Notes under the pieces: model-generated
Database searches by the model: none
Told to the model about the DNA's origin: nothing
What the model saw: the letters and a program-made list of their open reading frames with translations, nothing else
Assembly (NCBI RefSeq): GCF_002093975.1
Contig: NZ_MSZZ01000024.1
Coordinates: 140,212 to 204,211, forward strand
Direction of reading: 5' to 3'
Origin: Thermoactinospora rubra
GTDB taxonomy: Bacteria; Actinomycetota; Actinomycetes; Streptosporangiales; Streptosporangiaceae
Length of the DNA stretch: 64,000 nt
Shown: positions 16,976 through 25,165 of the stretch, one piece after another
How positions within the stretch are numbered: the first letter of the stretch is position 1
Layout of the letters: each line of letters starts with the position of its first letter
Program-made: the position numbers and the translations under genes

Positions 16976-18523
16976 ATGAAAGTCTTCCTCGCCGTCGCGG
17001 CCAAAGCCCGGGGAGCGGCCGAACGGGCGACCCAGACCGCCATGGAGGCGATCGAGGCGGCCTTCCCCGTGCCGCAGGACACCGTCACCCGCCAGGAGTG
17101 GCACGCGCCCGGTGTGGCGCTGCTGGCCTGGTCCAACGAGCCCGGCAGGCCGCTGGTCGGCTCGGCGGGCCTGAGCGGTTACCTCGCCGACCCGGCCGAC
17201 CTGCCCGAGGCCCTGGCGGGGCGGCTGGACCTGGGCGGCTGCTATTCGGTCTTCGCCGCCACCCCCCAGGGCGTCACCGCCGTCACCGGGCCGACCGGCG
17301 CCGACCCGGTCTACTACGCCGAGACGCCCGAGCTGCACGTGGTGGGCAGCCGGGCGCTGCTGGTCCACCTGGTGGCCACCGGCGGCCGGGTCGAGCTGGA
17401 CCCGCTCGCGCTGCAGGCCATGGTCGGCCCCGGCTACTTCCTGTCCGACGAGACCCCCTACCGGGGCGTCCACGCCCTGCCGCCCGCCACCCGCCTGACC
17501 ACCGAAGGGCCGCTTAGACGGCTGGAGGAGGTGCCGCTGCCCGGTCGCGGCGACGTGGCCTCCGCCCTGGTGGCCGCGGTCGAGCCGCTGCGTGCCGTCG
17601 CCGAGCCGGTACGGCTGACGCTGACGGGAGGCAGGGACAGCCGCCTGGTCGCCGTCCTGCTGAAGACGGCCGGGGTGCCGTTCGTCGCCGTCACCTACGG
17701 CGCCGACGACCACCCCGACGTGGTGCTCGCCCGCCAGGTCGCCCGGCGGCTCGGCGTCGAGCACCAGGTGGTGCCGCCCAAGCCCGCCGCCGCCCAGGAC
17801 CCACGGGAGCGGACCCTGGAGGTGCTGCGGGCCTGCGAGGGCATGACCTCGGCGTACGAGAACATCGCCCGCTACGCGCCCTTCCAGCCGCGCCCGTCGC
17901 TGGGCGGCCAGGGCGGCGAGATCCTGCGCGGCGGCTTCCTGGCCGGGCTGGGCACCCTGGACGGCGACGCCGTCGCCAGGCGGCTGCGCTCGATGTTCCT
18001 GGGCCACGAGAAGCTGCTCGTCCCCGAGGCGGCCGAGCACGCCAGGACGCTGGCCAAACCGTGGCTGGAGCGGGCCACCCCTGACACGCTCGACCACCTC
18101 TACCTCCGCTATCGGGTCGGCCGCTGGCACGCCGCCTCCCGTGCGGGCGCGCAGCGCGGGGGCCTGCGCGTCCAGCCGTTCCTCGACCACCGGGTGGTGG
18201 CCGCCGCGCTGGCGCTCGACCCGGTGTGGCGGCGCTCGGAGCGCCTGGTCCACGAGCTGCTGCGGCAGTACGCGCCCGGCCTGGCCGGCCTCCCGCTGGA
18301 GGGGCGGCCCTGGCGCTTCGAGGCCGAGGCCACCAAGGCCAAGGCCGTGCCCAAGCCGCCGGACTGGCGTGCGGAAGCCGCCGCGGGGCTCAAGCCGGCG
18401 CTCCCGCGCTCGCCCGGCCTGGCGCGGATCGTCCGGCTCGACCGGGCGGCCCTGGACGCCGCCAAGCCCGCCCCGGTCTGGAACCTGTACACGGTCGCCA
18501 GCCTGCTCGACGTGGTTCACTGA
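16976..18523 (+). CDS. Asparagine-synthetase-like ATP-dependent enzyme
   Basis: A 515-residue protein. The C-terminal two thirds are an asparagine-synthase domain with the PP-loop LTLTGGRDSRL (about residues 214-224), followed by VTYGADDHPDVVLARQVARRLG and GGQGGEILRGGF. The N-terminal part resembles the amidotransferase half (GCYSVFAATPQGVTAVTGPTGADPVYY) but the start MKVFLAV lacks the Cys2 nucleophile, so it should not hydrolyse glutamine. Such proteins adenylate a carboxylate for amide, lactam or macrolactam formation; beta-lactam synthetase and lasso cyclases are examples. No precursor peptide or leader-binding gene is nearby, so the substrate is unknown. ATG 16976 lies 37 nt after the reconstructed merR stop; a two-component system follows 9 nt after its stop, suggesting one operon split by the IS. 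Confidence 0.8.
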   Translation: MKVFLAVAAKARGAAERATQTAMEAIEAAFPVPQDTVTRQEWHAPGVALLAWSNEPGRPLVGSAGLSGYLADPADLPEALAGRLDLGGCYSVFAATPQGVTAVTGPTGADPVYYAETPELHVVGSRALLVHLVATGGRVELDPLALQAMVGPGYFLSDETPYRGVHALPPATRLTTEGPLRRLEEVPLPGRGDVASALVAAVEPLRAVAEPVRLTLTGGRDSRLVAVLLKTAGVPFVAVTYGADDHPDVVLARQVARRLGVEHQVVPPKPAAAQDPRERTLEVLRACEGMTSAYENIARYAPFQPRPSLGGQGGEILRGGFLAGLGTLDGDAVARRLRSMFLGHEKLLVPEAAEHARTLAKPWLERATPDTLDHLYLRYRVGRWHAASRAGAQRGGLRVQPFLDHRVVAAALALDPVWRRSERLVHELLRQYAPGLAGLPLEGRPWRFEAEATKAKAVPKPPDWRAEAAAGLKPALPRSPGLARIVRLDRAALDAAKPAPVWNLYTVASLLDVVH

Positions 18524-18532
18524 GGAACGGCC

Positions 18533-19675
18533 ATGAGACTGCTGAACAGAACGCTCCCGCTCGCCGACGTGGCGACCGCCGTGGCGCTGGCGCTGGTGGG
18601 GCTCCTCCAGCTCCTGTCCCTCGACGGCCTGGCCTACCACTGGCCGCTGGCCGTGCTCGGCGTGCTGGCCGCCACCCTGCCGCAGGCGTTCCGCCACACC
18701 GACCCGCTGCCCTCGGCGCTCGTCCCTCTGGGGGGCGTGGTCCTGCTGGTGGCCTCCGGCATCGGCACGGACGGCCTGCTGCTGGGCGTGCTCGGCTCGG
18801 GCGTGCTGAGCCTGTACACGCTGCTGCGCCTGCTGGAGCGCCGGCTGGCCTGGCTGGCGGGCGGGCTGCTCGCCGCCGCGTTCCTGGGCGCGTGCGTGAT
18901 GATGCTGGCGGGCTACGTGTTCCTCGGCCGCTCGCCGGGGCAGGAGGTGATCCTGCTGTCCGCGGCGGCGGGCGGGACCGTCGCCATCGTCACCCTGGCC
19001 GCCGACCTGCGGCGCACCCGCAACGAGGTGCGGCAGGTCAGGGCCGACAACACCGAGGCGCTGCGCCACCAGGCGGCGATGGCCGAGCGCGCCAGGATCG
19101 CCCGCGAGATGCACGACGTCGTGGCGCACTCCATCTCCATGATCGCCGTCCAGGCGGAGGCCGCGCCGTACACCCTCAAGGACCTGGGCGAGGACGCCAG
19201 GGCGGAGTTCGCGGAGATCGCCGCCAACGCCCGCACCACGCTGGCGGAGATGCGCCGCCTGCTGGGCGTGCTGCGCGCCGACGTCAAGGACGCGCCGGAG
19301 ACCGCGCCACAGCCGGGGGTGGAACGGCTGCCGGAGCTGATCGAGCAGCACGACGGCCCGGTGGACCTGGACGTGGTCGGCGAGCCCAGGCCGCTGCCGC
19401 AGGCGGTGGACGTGTCCGCCTACCGGATCGTCCAGGAGTGCCTGGCCAACGCCGCCAAGCACGCCCCGGGCTCGCGCGTGTCGATCGAACTGGCCTACCG
19501 CCCGGCCATGCTGGTGCTGCGCGTGGCCGACGACGGCCCCGAGGCGAGCATCGGCGAGGGCGGGCACGGCCTGATCGGCATGCGCGAGCGGGCTTTGAGC
19601 CTGGGCGGCTGGTTCTCCGCCGAGCCGATCACCGGCGGCGGTTTCCTGGTGAAGGCAGGGCTGCCGACCGAATGA
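18533..19675 (+). CDS. NarL-type sensor histidine kinase
   Basis: A 380-residue protein with about five N-terminal transmembrane helices (residues 10-145), a coiled linker, a HisKA_3 dimerisation domain with H194 in RIAREMHDVVAHSISMI, and a HATPase domain (IVQECLANAAKHAPGS, LRVADDGPEAS, GHGLIGMRERALSLGG). This is the standard actinobacterial DesK/NarX-like layout, with membrane sensing and no large external domain. GAGGAA precedes ATG 18533. The stop overlaps the regulator start as ATGA, so the pair is coupled. The signal is unknown; the upstream synthetase may be a target or a source of the signal. Confidence 0.93.
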   Translation: MRLLNRTLPLADVATAVALALVGLLQLLSLDGLAYHWPLAVLGVLAATLPQAFRHTDPLPSALVPLGGVVLLVASGIGTDGLLLGVLGSGVLSLYTLLRLLERRLAWLAGGLLAAAFLGACVMMLAGYVFLGRSPGQEVILLSAAAGGTVAIVTLAADLRRTRNEVRQVRADNTEALRHQAAMAERARIAREMHDVVAHSISMIAVQAEAAPYTLKDLGEDARAEFAEIAANARTTLAEMRRLLGVLRADVKDAPETAPQPGVERLPELIEQHDGPVDLDVVGEPRPLPQAVDVSAYRIVQECLANAAKHAPGSRVSIELAYRPAMLVLRVADDGPEASIGEGGHGLIGMRERALSLGGWFSAEPITGGGFLVKAGLPTE

Positions 19676-20325
19676 CGACCGTCCTCGTCGCCGACGACCA
19701 GCCGACCGTACGGCGGGCCTTCACCGCCGTGCTGTCGGCCGCCCCCGACCTGACCGTGGTGGGCGCCGCCGCCGACGGCCTGGAGGCGGTACGGCTGGCG
19801 CGGCAGCACGTCCCGGATGTCGCGCTGATGGACATCAGGATGCCCGAGCTGAACGGCATCGAGGCGGTGCGGCGCATCGCCGGGGCGGGCCTGCCCACCC
19901 GCGCCATCATGATCACGACGTTCGACCTGGACGACTACGTCTACGACGCGCTCGCCGCGGGCGCCAGCGGCTTCCTGCTCAAGGACGTCACCGCCGCCGA
20001 GCTGACCGCGGCGGTGCGGGTGGTGGCCAAGGGCGACGCGCTGCTCGCGCCCCGGATCACCAGGCGGCTGATCGCCGAGTTCGCCAGGCGGCGCCCGGCC
20101 CCGCCGCCCGCCGACCTGACGCCGCGCGAGGCGCAGGTGCTGCGCCTGGTCGCCAGGGGCCTGTCGAACGCGGAGATCGCCGCCGAGCTGGTGGTGACGG
20201 AGCACACGGTCAAGACGCACGTGGCGCGGATGCTGACCAAGCTGGGCCTGCGCGACCGGGCGCAGGCCATCGTCTACGCCTACGAGACCGGCTTGGTGCT
20301 GCGGAACAGGTCGGGCTCCAGGTAG
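19672..20325 (+). CDS. LuxR-family response regulator
   Basis: A 217-residue protein: receiver domain (VLVADDQPTVR, phospho-acceptor D54 in VALMDIRMPE, K in FLLKDVTAAEL) and C-terminal LuxR helix-turn-helix (LTPREAQVLRLVARGLSNAEIAAEL...VKTHVARMLTKLGLRDR). It overlaps the kinase stop by four bases. Its last 46 bp overlap the 3' end of the convergent CDF transporter gene. Likely targets include its own operon and possibly the adjacent synthetase; no operator could be recognised. Confidence 0.94.
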   Translation: MTTVLVADDQPTVRRAFTAVLSAAPDLTVVGAAADGLEAVRLARQHVPDVALMDIRMPELNGIEAVRRIAGAGLPTRAIMITTFDLDDYVYDALAAGASGFLLKDVTAAELTAAVRVVAKGDALLAPRITRRLIAEFARRRPAPPPADLTPREAQVLRLVARGLSNAEIAAELVVTEHTVKTHVARMLTKLGLRDRAQAIVYAYETGLVLRNRSGSR

Positions 20326-21206
20326 ATGACGCGGGCGATCGGCACGGCGGCCCGGATGCGCTGCTCGGCCTCGTCGATGCCGCGCGCCACCTCGGCCGCG
20401 GTGTCGTCGTGCGCGACTGCAATCTTGGCGGCGACGAGCAGCTCCTCGGGGCCGAGGTGGAGCGTCTTCATGTGGATGATGCGCTCGACCTCGGGCGCGC
20501 TCTGCAGCGCGCTGCGGATCTGCTCCTCGGTGGCCGGGTCGGCGCCCTCGCCGATCAGCAGCGACTTGGTCTCGATGGCCAGCACGACCGCGATGACGGC
20601 CAGCAGCGCGCCGATCATGATGGTGCCGATGGCGTCCCAGACCGGGTCGCCGGTCACGGCCGTCATGGACACGCCGAACAGCGCGAAGATCAGGCCGAGC
20701 AGGGCGCCGAGGTCCTCCAGCAGGATCACCGGCAGCTCCGGCGACTTGGCCCGGCGCACGAACGCCACCCACGACTGGTTGCCGCGCACCGCGTTGGACT
20801 CCTTGATCGCGGTGCGGAACGACAGCGACTCGGCGATGATCGCGAAGACCAGCACACCGATCGCCCACCCCAGGGAGCTGGTCTCGTGCGGGTGCGTCAG
20901 CTTGCTGACGCCCTCGTAGAGGGAGAAGGCCGCGCCGATGGTGAACAGCACGACCGCCACGATGAACGAGTAGAAGTACCGCTCGCGGCCGTAGCCGAAG
21001 GGGTGCTCGGGGGTGCTGGCCCGCTGCGCCCGCTTGCCGCCGAACAGCAGCAGCACCTGGTTGCCCGAGTCGGCGACCGAGTGGATGCCCTCCGCCAGCA
21101 TGGCCGAGGACCCGGTGAAGGCCGCGGCCACGAACTTGGCCGTCGCGATGGCAAGGTTCGCCGCCAGTGCCGCGATGATCGCTTTGGTGCCGCCACTCGC
21201 GCTCAA
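20280..21206 (-). CDS. Cation diffusion facilitator (CDF) transporter
   Basis: A 308-residue protein with six transmembrane helices and the CDF metal-site motif HSVADSGNQVLLLFGG in helix 2 and VLLEDLGALLGLIFAL in helix 5. PEHPFGYGRERYFYSF between helices 2 and 3 is characteristic. The C-terminal cytoplasmic domain (about residues 215-308) would bind metal and regulate efflux. The family exports Zn, Co, Fe or Mn; the usual HxxxD of helix 2 reads HSVAD, so a divalent metal substrate is expected but not specified. TTG 21206 is chosen because MSASGGTKAI matches the usual N-terminus and GGAG lies about 8-11 nt upstream. Confidence 0.92.
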   Translation of the reverse strand: MSASGGTKAIIAALAANLAIATAKFVAAAFTGSSAMLAEGIHSVADSGNQVLLLFGGKRAQRASTPEHPFGYGRERYFYSFIVAVVLFTIGAAFSLYEGVSKLTHPHETSSLGWAIGVLVFAIIAESLSFRTAIKESNAVRGNQSWVAFVRRAKSPELPVILLEDLGALLGLIFALFGVSMTAVTGDPVWDAIGTIMIGALLAVIAVVLAIETKSLLIGEGADPATEEQIRSALQSAPEVERIIHMKTLHLGPEELLVAAKIAVAHDDTAAEVARGIDEAEQRIRAAVPIARVIYLEPDLFRSTKPVS

Positions 21207-21247
21207 CGGTCCACTCCAGTCATCAGATCGTTCCGGTCCAGAGGATC

Positions 21248-22336
21248 CTATTGGGAAATTCTGGACTTCATCTCCGCCACAGCCGACACCGGGGTGGGGT
21301 CCAGGCCGTAGCCGAGGGCCAGGTAGACGCTGGCGTAGTCGACGAGCTCGATCAACGTGGCCAGGCGCTCCAGCGGGTGCTCGCCCTCGGCCGTCACCTC
21401 GGAGACCGGCACGCCGCGGTCCTGCGCGAGCCGTACCGACAGCACCCTGCGCTGTTCGAGCTCGGCGTCCTCGGCGACGTCGCGCAGCACGACCAGGCGG
21501 ACCGACGGGGTCGCCTCGTCGGCGAAGACGTCGCGCTCGGCGAGCGGGCCGTCGAAGGCGGCGACCAGGTCGAACAGCCCGCCGTGGAGGGCGGGGTACT
21601 TGGCGTTCTTGCCGAGCTGGGTGGCCATCCGGTGGGCCGCCACGGCCGCCACGGGCGAGGAGCCCCAGATGAGCGGGACGGTCCCCGCCAGCTCCATGGC
21701 CAGCGACTTGCCGGCGTTGACGAACGACTCGCTGGCGGGCCGGCATCGGAAGGCGACGTCCTCCAGCAACCCGGCCATCCGCTCGAACACCTCGGCCTCG
21801 GCCCTGAGCAGCCCGAGCGAGGCCGCGGCCACCAGCGGCGGCACGGCCAGCAGCCACAGGTTGGAGCGGGACGGGCCGTGCGTGGGCACCGGCACGAAGG
21901 TCCCCGAGCTCTGCGCGGCGACGGACTCCAGCGGCGAGCCCTTCCTGGCCACGGCGATCAGGTGGCAGCCGCGCCGCGCCGCCTCGGCCGCCGCGGACAG
22001 CGTCTCGCGGCTGTGGCCGGACCCGGAGACGGCGAACACCAGGTCGGCCGCGCCCACCCAGCCGGGCAGCCGGTGGGAGCTCACGGTCACGACGGGTACG
22101 GCGGCGCCCGGCCCGCACGCGGCCCCGAGGATGTCGCCGACCAGGCCGGGCGCCCCCATCCCGACCACCACGATCGCCCGCGGGCGGTCCTTGACGGAGT
22201 CGAGGCCGCACTCCAGCGCGATCCGGTGCGCCGTGCGGACGTGGGCGGCCGCCGAGGCTACGGCGGGCAGCATGCCCCCGGGATCGGCGTCGGCCAGGTG
22301 GGCCTGGTCGTCGAGGAGGTCGGGCTCGAACCTCAT
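21248..22336 (-). CDS. SIS-domain phosphoglucose/phosphomannose isomerase-like protein
   Basis: A 362-residue protein with two SIS-type subdomains: VVVGMGAPGLVGDILGA, then FAVSGSGHSRETLSAAAEAARRG, which is the sugar-phosphate loop (SxSxxS-like), and a C-terminal PGI/PMI part (IWGSSPVAAVAAHRMATQLGKNAKYPA, with ALHGGLFDLV). It fits the bifunctional PGI/PMI family of actinobacteria and archaea, which interconvert fructose-6-phosphate with glucose-6- and mannose-6-phosphate. It follows the Trm112-like and phosphomannomutase genes with a 25-nt gap, consistent with feeding mannose-1-phosphate synthesis. The predicted catalytic Glu and His lie in the C-terminal half and look conserved. Confidence 0.88.
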   Translation of the reverse strand: MRFEPDLLDDQAHLADADPGGMLPAVASAAAHVRTAHRIALECGLDSVKDRPRAIVVVGMGAPGLVGDILGAACGPGAAVPVVTVSSHRLPGWVGAADLVFAVSGSGHSRETLSAAAEAARRGCHLIAVARKGSPLESVAAQSSGTFVPVPTHGPSRSNLWLLAVPPLVAAASLGLLRAEAEVFERMAGLLEDVAFRCRPASESFVNAGKSLAMELAGTVPLIWGSSPVAAVAAHRMATQLGKNAKYPALHGGLFDLVAAFDGPLAERDVFADEATPSVRLVVLRDVAEDAELEQRRVLSVRLAQDRGVPVSEVTAEGEHPLERLATLIELVDYASVYLALGYGLDPTPVSAVAEMKSRISQ

Positions 22337-22361
22337 CCGCGGCTCCTCCCGGTCCCCCGGC

Positions 22362-22529
22362 TCAAGGCTTCCTGGCCTCGTCCACCAGCAGGACGGGGAT
22401 GTCGTCGCGGACCGGGTAGATCAGGCCGCAGGAGGTGCAGGCCAGCTCGTCGTGCTCGGCGTCGGCGCGCAGCGGCGACTTGCACGCCGGGCAGGCCAGG
22501 ATCTCCAGCAGCCAGTCGTCGATCTTCAC
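22362..22529 (-). CDS. Trm112-family zinc-ribbon-like small protein
   Basis: A 55-residue protein: MKIDDWLLEILACPACKSPL, then ELACTSCGLIYPVRDDIPVLLVDEARK. The two CxxC pairs form the zinc ribbon and the YPVRDDIPVLL tail is the Trm112 signature. Such proteins bind and activate methyltransferases in eukaryotes and archaea; the bacterial role is unclear. GTG 22529 overlaps the stop of the phosphomannomutase by four bases (GTGA), which fixes the start. Confidence 0.92.
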   Translation of the reverse strand: MKIDDWLLEILACPACKSPLRADAEHDELACTSCGLIYPVRDDIPVLLVDEARKP

Positions 22530-23860
22530 TTGATCACTCCTAGAACCTCGTCCCTGATCGTGGTCATGGTCCGCTCGTCCTCCGCCTCGGCGTTGAGCCT
22601 CAGCAACGGCTCGGTGTTGGACGGGCGCAGGTTGAACCACCAGCCCGCCCCGGTGACCGTCAGGCCGTCGAGCTCGTCGACCTCACCCCTGCCCGCGAAC
22701 GCCCGCCGTACGCGGGCCATGGCGCCGGCGACGTCGGGCACCGAGCTGTTGATCTCGCCGGAGGCGTGGTAGCGGGTGTAGGCGGCCACCACCTCCGACA
22801 GCGGCCGGTCCTGCCCGCCCAGCGCGGCCAGCACGTGGAGCGCGGCCAGCATGCCGGAGTCGGCGTACCAGAAGTCGCGGAAGTAGTAGTGGGCCGAGTG
22901 CTCGCCGCCGAAGACCGCGCCGGTGCGGGCCATCTCGGCCTTGATGAAGGAGTGGCCGACGCGGGTGCGGACCGGCCGCCCGCCGTGCTCGGCCACGATC
23001 TCCGGCACGGCCCGCGAGGTGATCAGGTTGTGGATGATGACGCTGCCGGGATGCTTGGCCAGCTCGCGCGTGGCCACCAGCGCGGTGATGGCGGACGGGG
23101 AGACGGACTCGCCCCGCTCGTCGACCACCCAGCAGCGGTCGGCGTCGCCGTCGAAGGCCAGGCCGATGTCGGCGCGGCTGTCGATGACGGCCTTCTGCAG
23201 GTCGCGCAGGTTCTCCGGCTCCAGCGGGTTGGCCTCGTGGTGGGGGAAGGTGCCGTCGAGCTCGAAGTAGAGCGGGACGAGCTCCAGCGGCAGGCCCTCG
23301 AAGACGGCGGGGACCGTGTGGCCGGCCATGGCGTTGCCCGCGTCGACGACCACCTTGAGCGGGCGGATCGCGTGGAGGTCGACGAGCGTGCGCAGGTGGG
23401 CGGCGTAGCCGCGCAGCAGGTCCTTGCGGACGACCGTGCCGGTGGCCGGGCCGACGTCGGCGATGCGGGCGGCACGATCGCGTATCTCGGTCAGGCCGGT
23501 GTCGGCCCCCACGGGCACGGCACCGGCGTGGCACATCTTCATGCCGTTGTAGCGGGCCGGGTTGTGGCTCGCCGTGAACATCACGCCCGGCAGCTCCATG
23601 CTGCCGCTGGCGTAGTAGAGCAGGTCCGTGGAGGCCAGGCCCGCGTCGACCACGTGCGCGCCCCTGGCGAGCGCGCCCCGGACGAACGCCTGCGCCAACG
23701 GCTCGGACGACACGCGCATGTCGCGCGCGACCACGAGCGATCGCGCGCCGGTCACCTCGACGAAGGCGGCGCCCACGGCGGCGGCGACGGGCTCGTCGAG
23801 CTCGTCGGGCACCACGCCGCGAACGTCGTATGCCTTGAAGATCCTGGCGAGGTCGCCCAC
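22526..23860 (-). CDS. manB: Phosphomannomutase/phosphoglucomutase
   Basis: A 444-residue alpha-D-phosphohexomutase. Active-site phosphoserine S98 is in VMFTASHNP, the Mg-binding loop is FDGDADRCW (D237, D239, D241), the sugar-specificity loop is GGEHSAHYYF and the phosphate loop near the end is RPSNTEPLLRLNAEA. It converts mannose-6-phosphate to mannose-1-phosphate. With the isomerase downstream and the guanylyltransferase-like gene at 40.7 kb, it would complete GDP-mannose synthesis for glycans and lipid carriers. GTG 23860 begins MGDLARIFKAYDVRG, the usual start. Confidence 0.95.
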   Translation of the reverse strand: MGDLARIFKAYDVRGVVPDELDEPVAAAVGAAFVEVTGARSLVVARDMRVSSEPLAQAFVRGALARGAHVVDAGLASTDLLYYASGSMELPGVMFTASHNPARYNGMKMCHAGAVPVGADTGLTEIRDRAARIADVGPATGTVVRKDLLRGYAAHLRTLVDLHAIRPLKVVVDAGNAMAGHTVPAVFEGLPLELVPLYFELDGTFPHHEANPLEPENLRDLQKAVIDSRADIGLAFDGDADRCWVVDERGESVSPSAITALVATRELAKHPGSVIIHNLITSRAVPEIVAEHGGRPVRTRVGHSFIKAEMARTGAVFGGEHSAHYYFRDFWYADSGMLAALHVLAALGGQDRPLSEVVAAYTRYHASGEINSSVPDVAGAMARVRRAFAGRGEVDELDGLTVTGAGWWFNLRPSNTEPLLRLNAEAEDERTMTTIRDEVLGVIK

Positions 23861-23904
23861 TCGTCAGCTCCGCCCCTTGGTGATGGTTTCCCCAGAGCCA
23901 GAGC

Positions 23905-24270
23905 CTATCGGTCTCGGTGCTGCTGGGCCGAACGCAGAACCCGCAGGTGCCCGCGCCTGCCGACCTCGACGCCCTGGCCCACCGGCTCGGTCCCCGACGG
24001 GGCCGGACGGGCGGCCTCGCGGACGGCGTTGGCGAGCGCCTCCAGGTCGTCCGAGCTGGGCGCCGCGCCGTCGGTGGGCAGGCGGACCACCTCCCACCCG
24101 CGCGGCGCGGTCAGTCGCTCGGCATGTTCGGCGCACAGGTCGTAGCAGTGTGGCTCCGCGTACGTCGCCAGGGGGCCGAGCACAGCGGTCGAGTCGGCGT
24201 AAACGTACGTGAGCGTGAAGACGGCAGGCTGACGGCAAGCAGTGCGGGAACAGCGGCGGACGGGGCTCAC
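23905..24270 (-). CDS. DUF3499 family protein
   Basis: A 121-residue protein: MSPVRRCSRTACRQPAVFTLTYVYADSTAVLGPL, then PHCYDLCAEHAERLTAPRGWEV, with two paired Cys sites (CSRTAC and CYDLC) that could bind zinc. This matches DUF3499, a short actinobacterial family of unknown function always found near manB and the zincin-like gene. GTG 24270 follows TACGGT (24282-24277 on the minus strand) by six nt, so the mRNA is probably leaderless. Confidence 0.88.
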   Translation of the reverse strand: MSPVRRCSRTACRQPAVFTLTYVYADSTAVLGPLATYAEPHCYDLCAEHAERLTAPRGWEVVRLPTDGAAPSSDDLEALANAVREAARPAPSGTEPVGQGVEVGRRGHLRVLRSAQQHRDR

Positions 24271-24378
24271 GGAGGGACCGTATCCGGTCAGCGACCCGGG
24301 CGCCACTATCTCGCCGCTCCTAACGAGCGTGTCGCCACAATTCGGACAGCTGTCGGGCCCTGCTTCTAAACTGGAGCC

Positions 24379-24816
24379 GTGACTGACAAGCGCGGCGGGC
24401 GCCGCCGCGACCGGCACGGACGGGGTCTGCGCGGACCGCTGGCCCCCTCGTGGGTGCCGATGGCAAGATCCCGTGGCGAGCGCTTCGACGACCTCGTGCT
24501 CGACGCGGTCGAGCGGCTGCGCCCGCAGTGGGGCAAGCAGCTGGCCGCGGTGGAGTTCGCGGTGGAGGAGGTGCCTCCCGCCAGGGAGCTGGGCGACGGT
24601 CCCGGCCACGTCGACGCCATCCCGTTCGGGCGCGCCGAGGCGGCGCACGGCCGCCGTCCCGCGGCCGTGGTGATCTACCGCCGCCCGCTGGAGGCGCGCG
24701 CCCGCGACCGCGACACGCTCGGGGCGCTGATCCACGACACGGTCGTCGAGCAGGTGGCCAGCCTGCTCGGCCTGTCGCCCGAGACGGTCGACCCCGGCTA
24801 CGACGAGGGCGCCTGA
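24379..24816 (+). CDS. Metallopeptidase-family protein lacking the HExxH site
   Basis: A 145-residue protein starting with GTG 24379. After a basic N-terminus comes the domain seen in actinobacterial metallopeptidase-family (zincin-like) proteins: RFDDLVLDAVERLRPQW, VEFAVEEVPP, VVIYRRPLEARARD and LIHDTVVEQVASLLGLSPETVDP. In catalytic relatives the last stretch is HExxHxxGxxD; here it is HDTVVEQVASLLG, so the metal site and general base are missing. Many actinobacterial members share this loss, so it may be a binding protein. TAAACT lies at 24367-24372, six nt before the GTG. Confidence 0.85.
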   Translation: MTDKRGGRRRDRHGRGLRGPLAPSWVPMARSRGERFDDLVLDAVERLRPQWGKQLAAVEFAVEEVPPARELGDGPGHVDAIPFGRAEAAHGRRPAAVVIYRRPLEARARDRDTLGALIHDTVVEQVASLLGLSPETVDPGYDEGA

Positions 24817-24876
24817 CCGCGACAGGCCCGGCAACGGAAAGCCCGGCTGTGACCAGGGCGCGCCCGAACGCGAAAA

Positions 24877-24897
24877 GAGGGCCACGACGTGGCCCTC
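24877..24897 (-). terminator. Intrinsic terminator of whiB
   Basis: GAGGGCCAC (24877-24885) pairs perfectly with GTGGCCCTC (24889-24897) around a three-base loop, eight nt after the whiB stop on the minus strand, and is followed on that strand by TTTT. It is the clearest rho-independent terminator in the window and may also end the convergent gene. Confidence 0.88.
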
Positions 24898-24904
24898 GAC
24901 CGCC

Positions 24905-25165
24905 TCACACCGCCTGGCGCTTGAGCCTGCGCCGCTCCCGCTCCGACAGCCCGCCCCAGATGCCGAAGCGCTCGTCGTGCTCGAGCGCGTACTCCAGGCA
25001 CTCGGCGCGCACCTCGCAGGCGCGGCAAACTTTCTTCGCCTCGCGTGTGGAACCGCCCTTCTCCGGGAAGAACGCCTCCGGGTCGGTCTGGGCGCACAGG
25101 GCCCGCTCCTGCCACCCGAGCTCTTCGCCGTCAAACTCGTCATGTGCGATGACCAGATCGGCCAA
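24905..25165 (-). CDS. whiB: WhiB-family Fe-S regulator, WhiB orthologue
   Basis: An 86-residue protein with four Cys that bind a 4Fe-4S cluster: ERALCAQTDPEAFFPEKGG, then VCRACEVRAEC, followed by the turn GIWGG and the basic tail RERRRLKRQAV. FFPEKGGSTREAKKVC and LEYALEHDERFGIWGG match developmental WhiB/WhmD. WhiB acts with WhiA on sporulation and septation genes, and mycobacterial WhiB2 is needed for division. TTG 25165 is chosen: GGAGGT lies five nt before it and MADLVIAHDEF is the usual start. The gene sits between the DUF3499/manB block and the cofD/cofE genes, as in streptomycetes. Confidence 0.95.
   Translation of the reverse strand: MADLVIAHDEFDGEELGWQERALCAQTDPEAFFPEKGGSTREAKKVCRACEVRAECLEYALEHDERFGIWGGLSERERRRLKRQAV

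Noticed and set aside
16976..18523. Lasso-peptide cyclase
   Set aside because: No precursor peptide, leader-binding or protease gene lies nearby and the PP-loop reads TGGRDS; only the superfamily call is supported.
16616..19567. A very long minus-strand open frame opposite the synthetase and kinase genes
   Set aside because: It is antisense to genes with clear motifs, has Arg/Gly/His/Gln-rich low-complexity sequence and no recognisable domain. High GC removes stop codons on the opposite strand.
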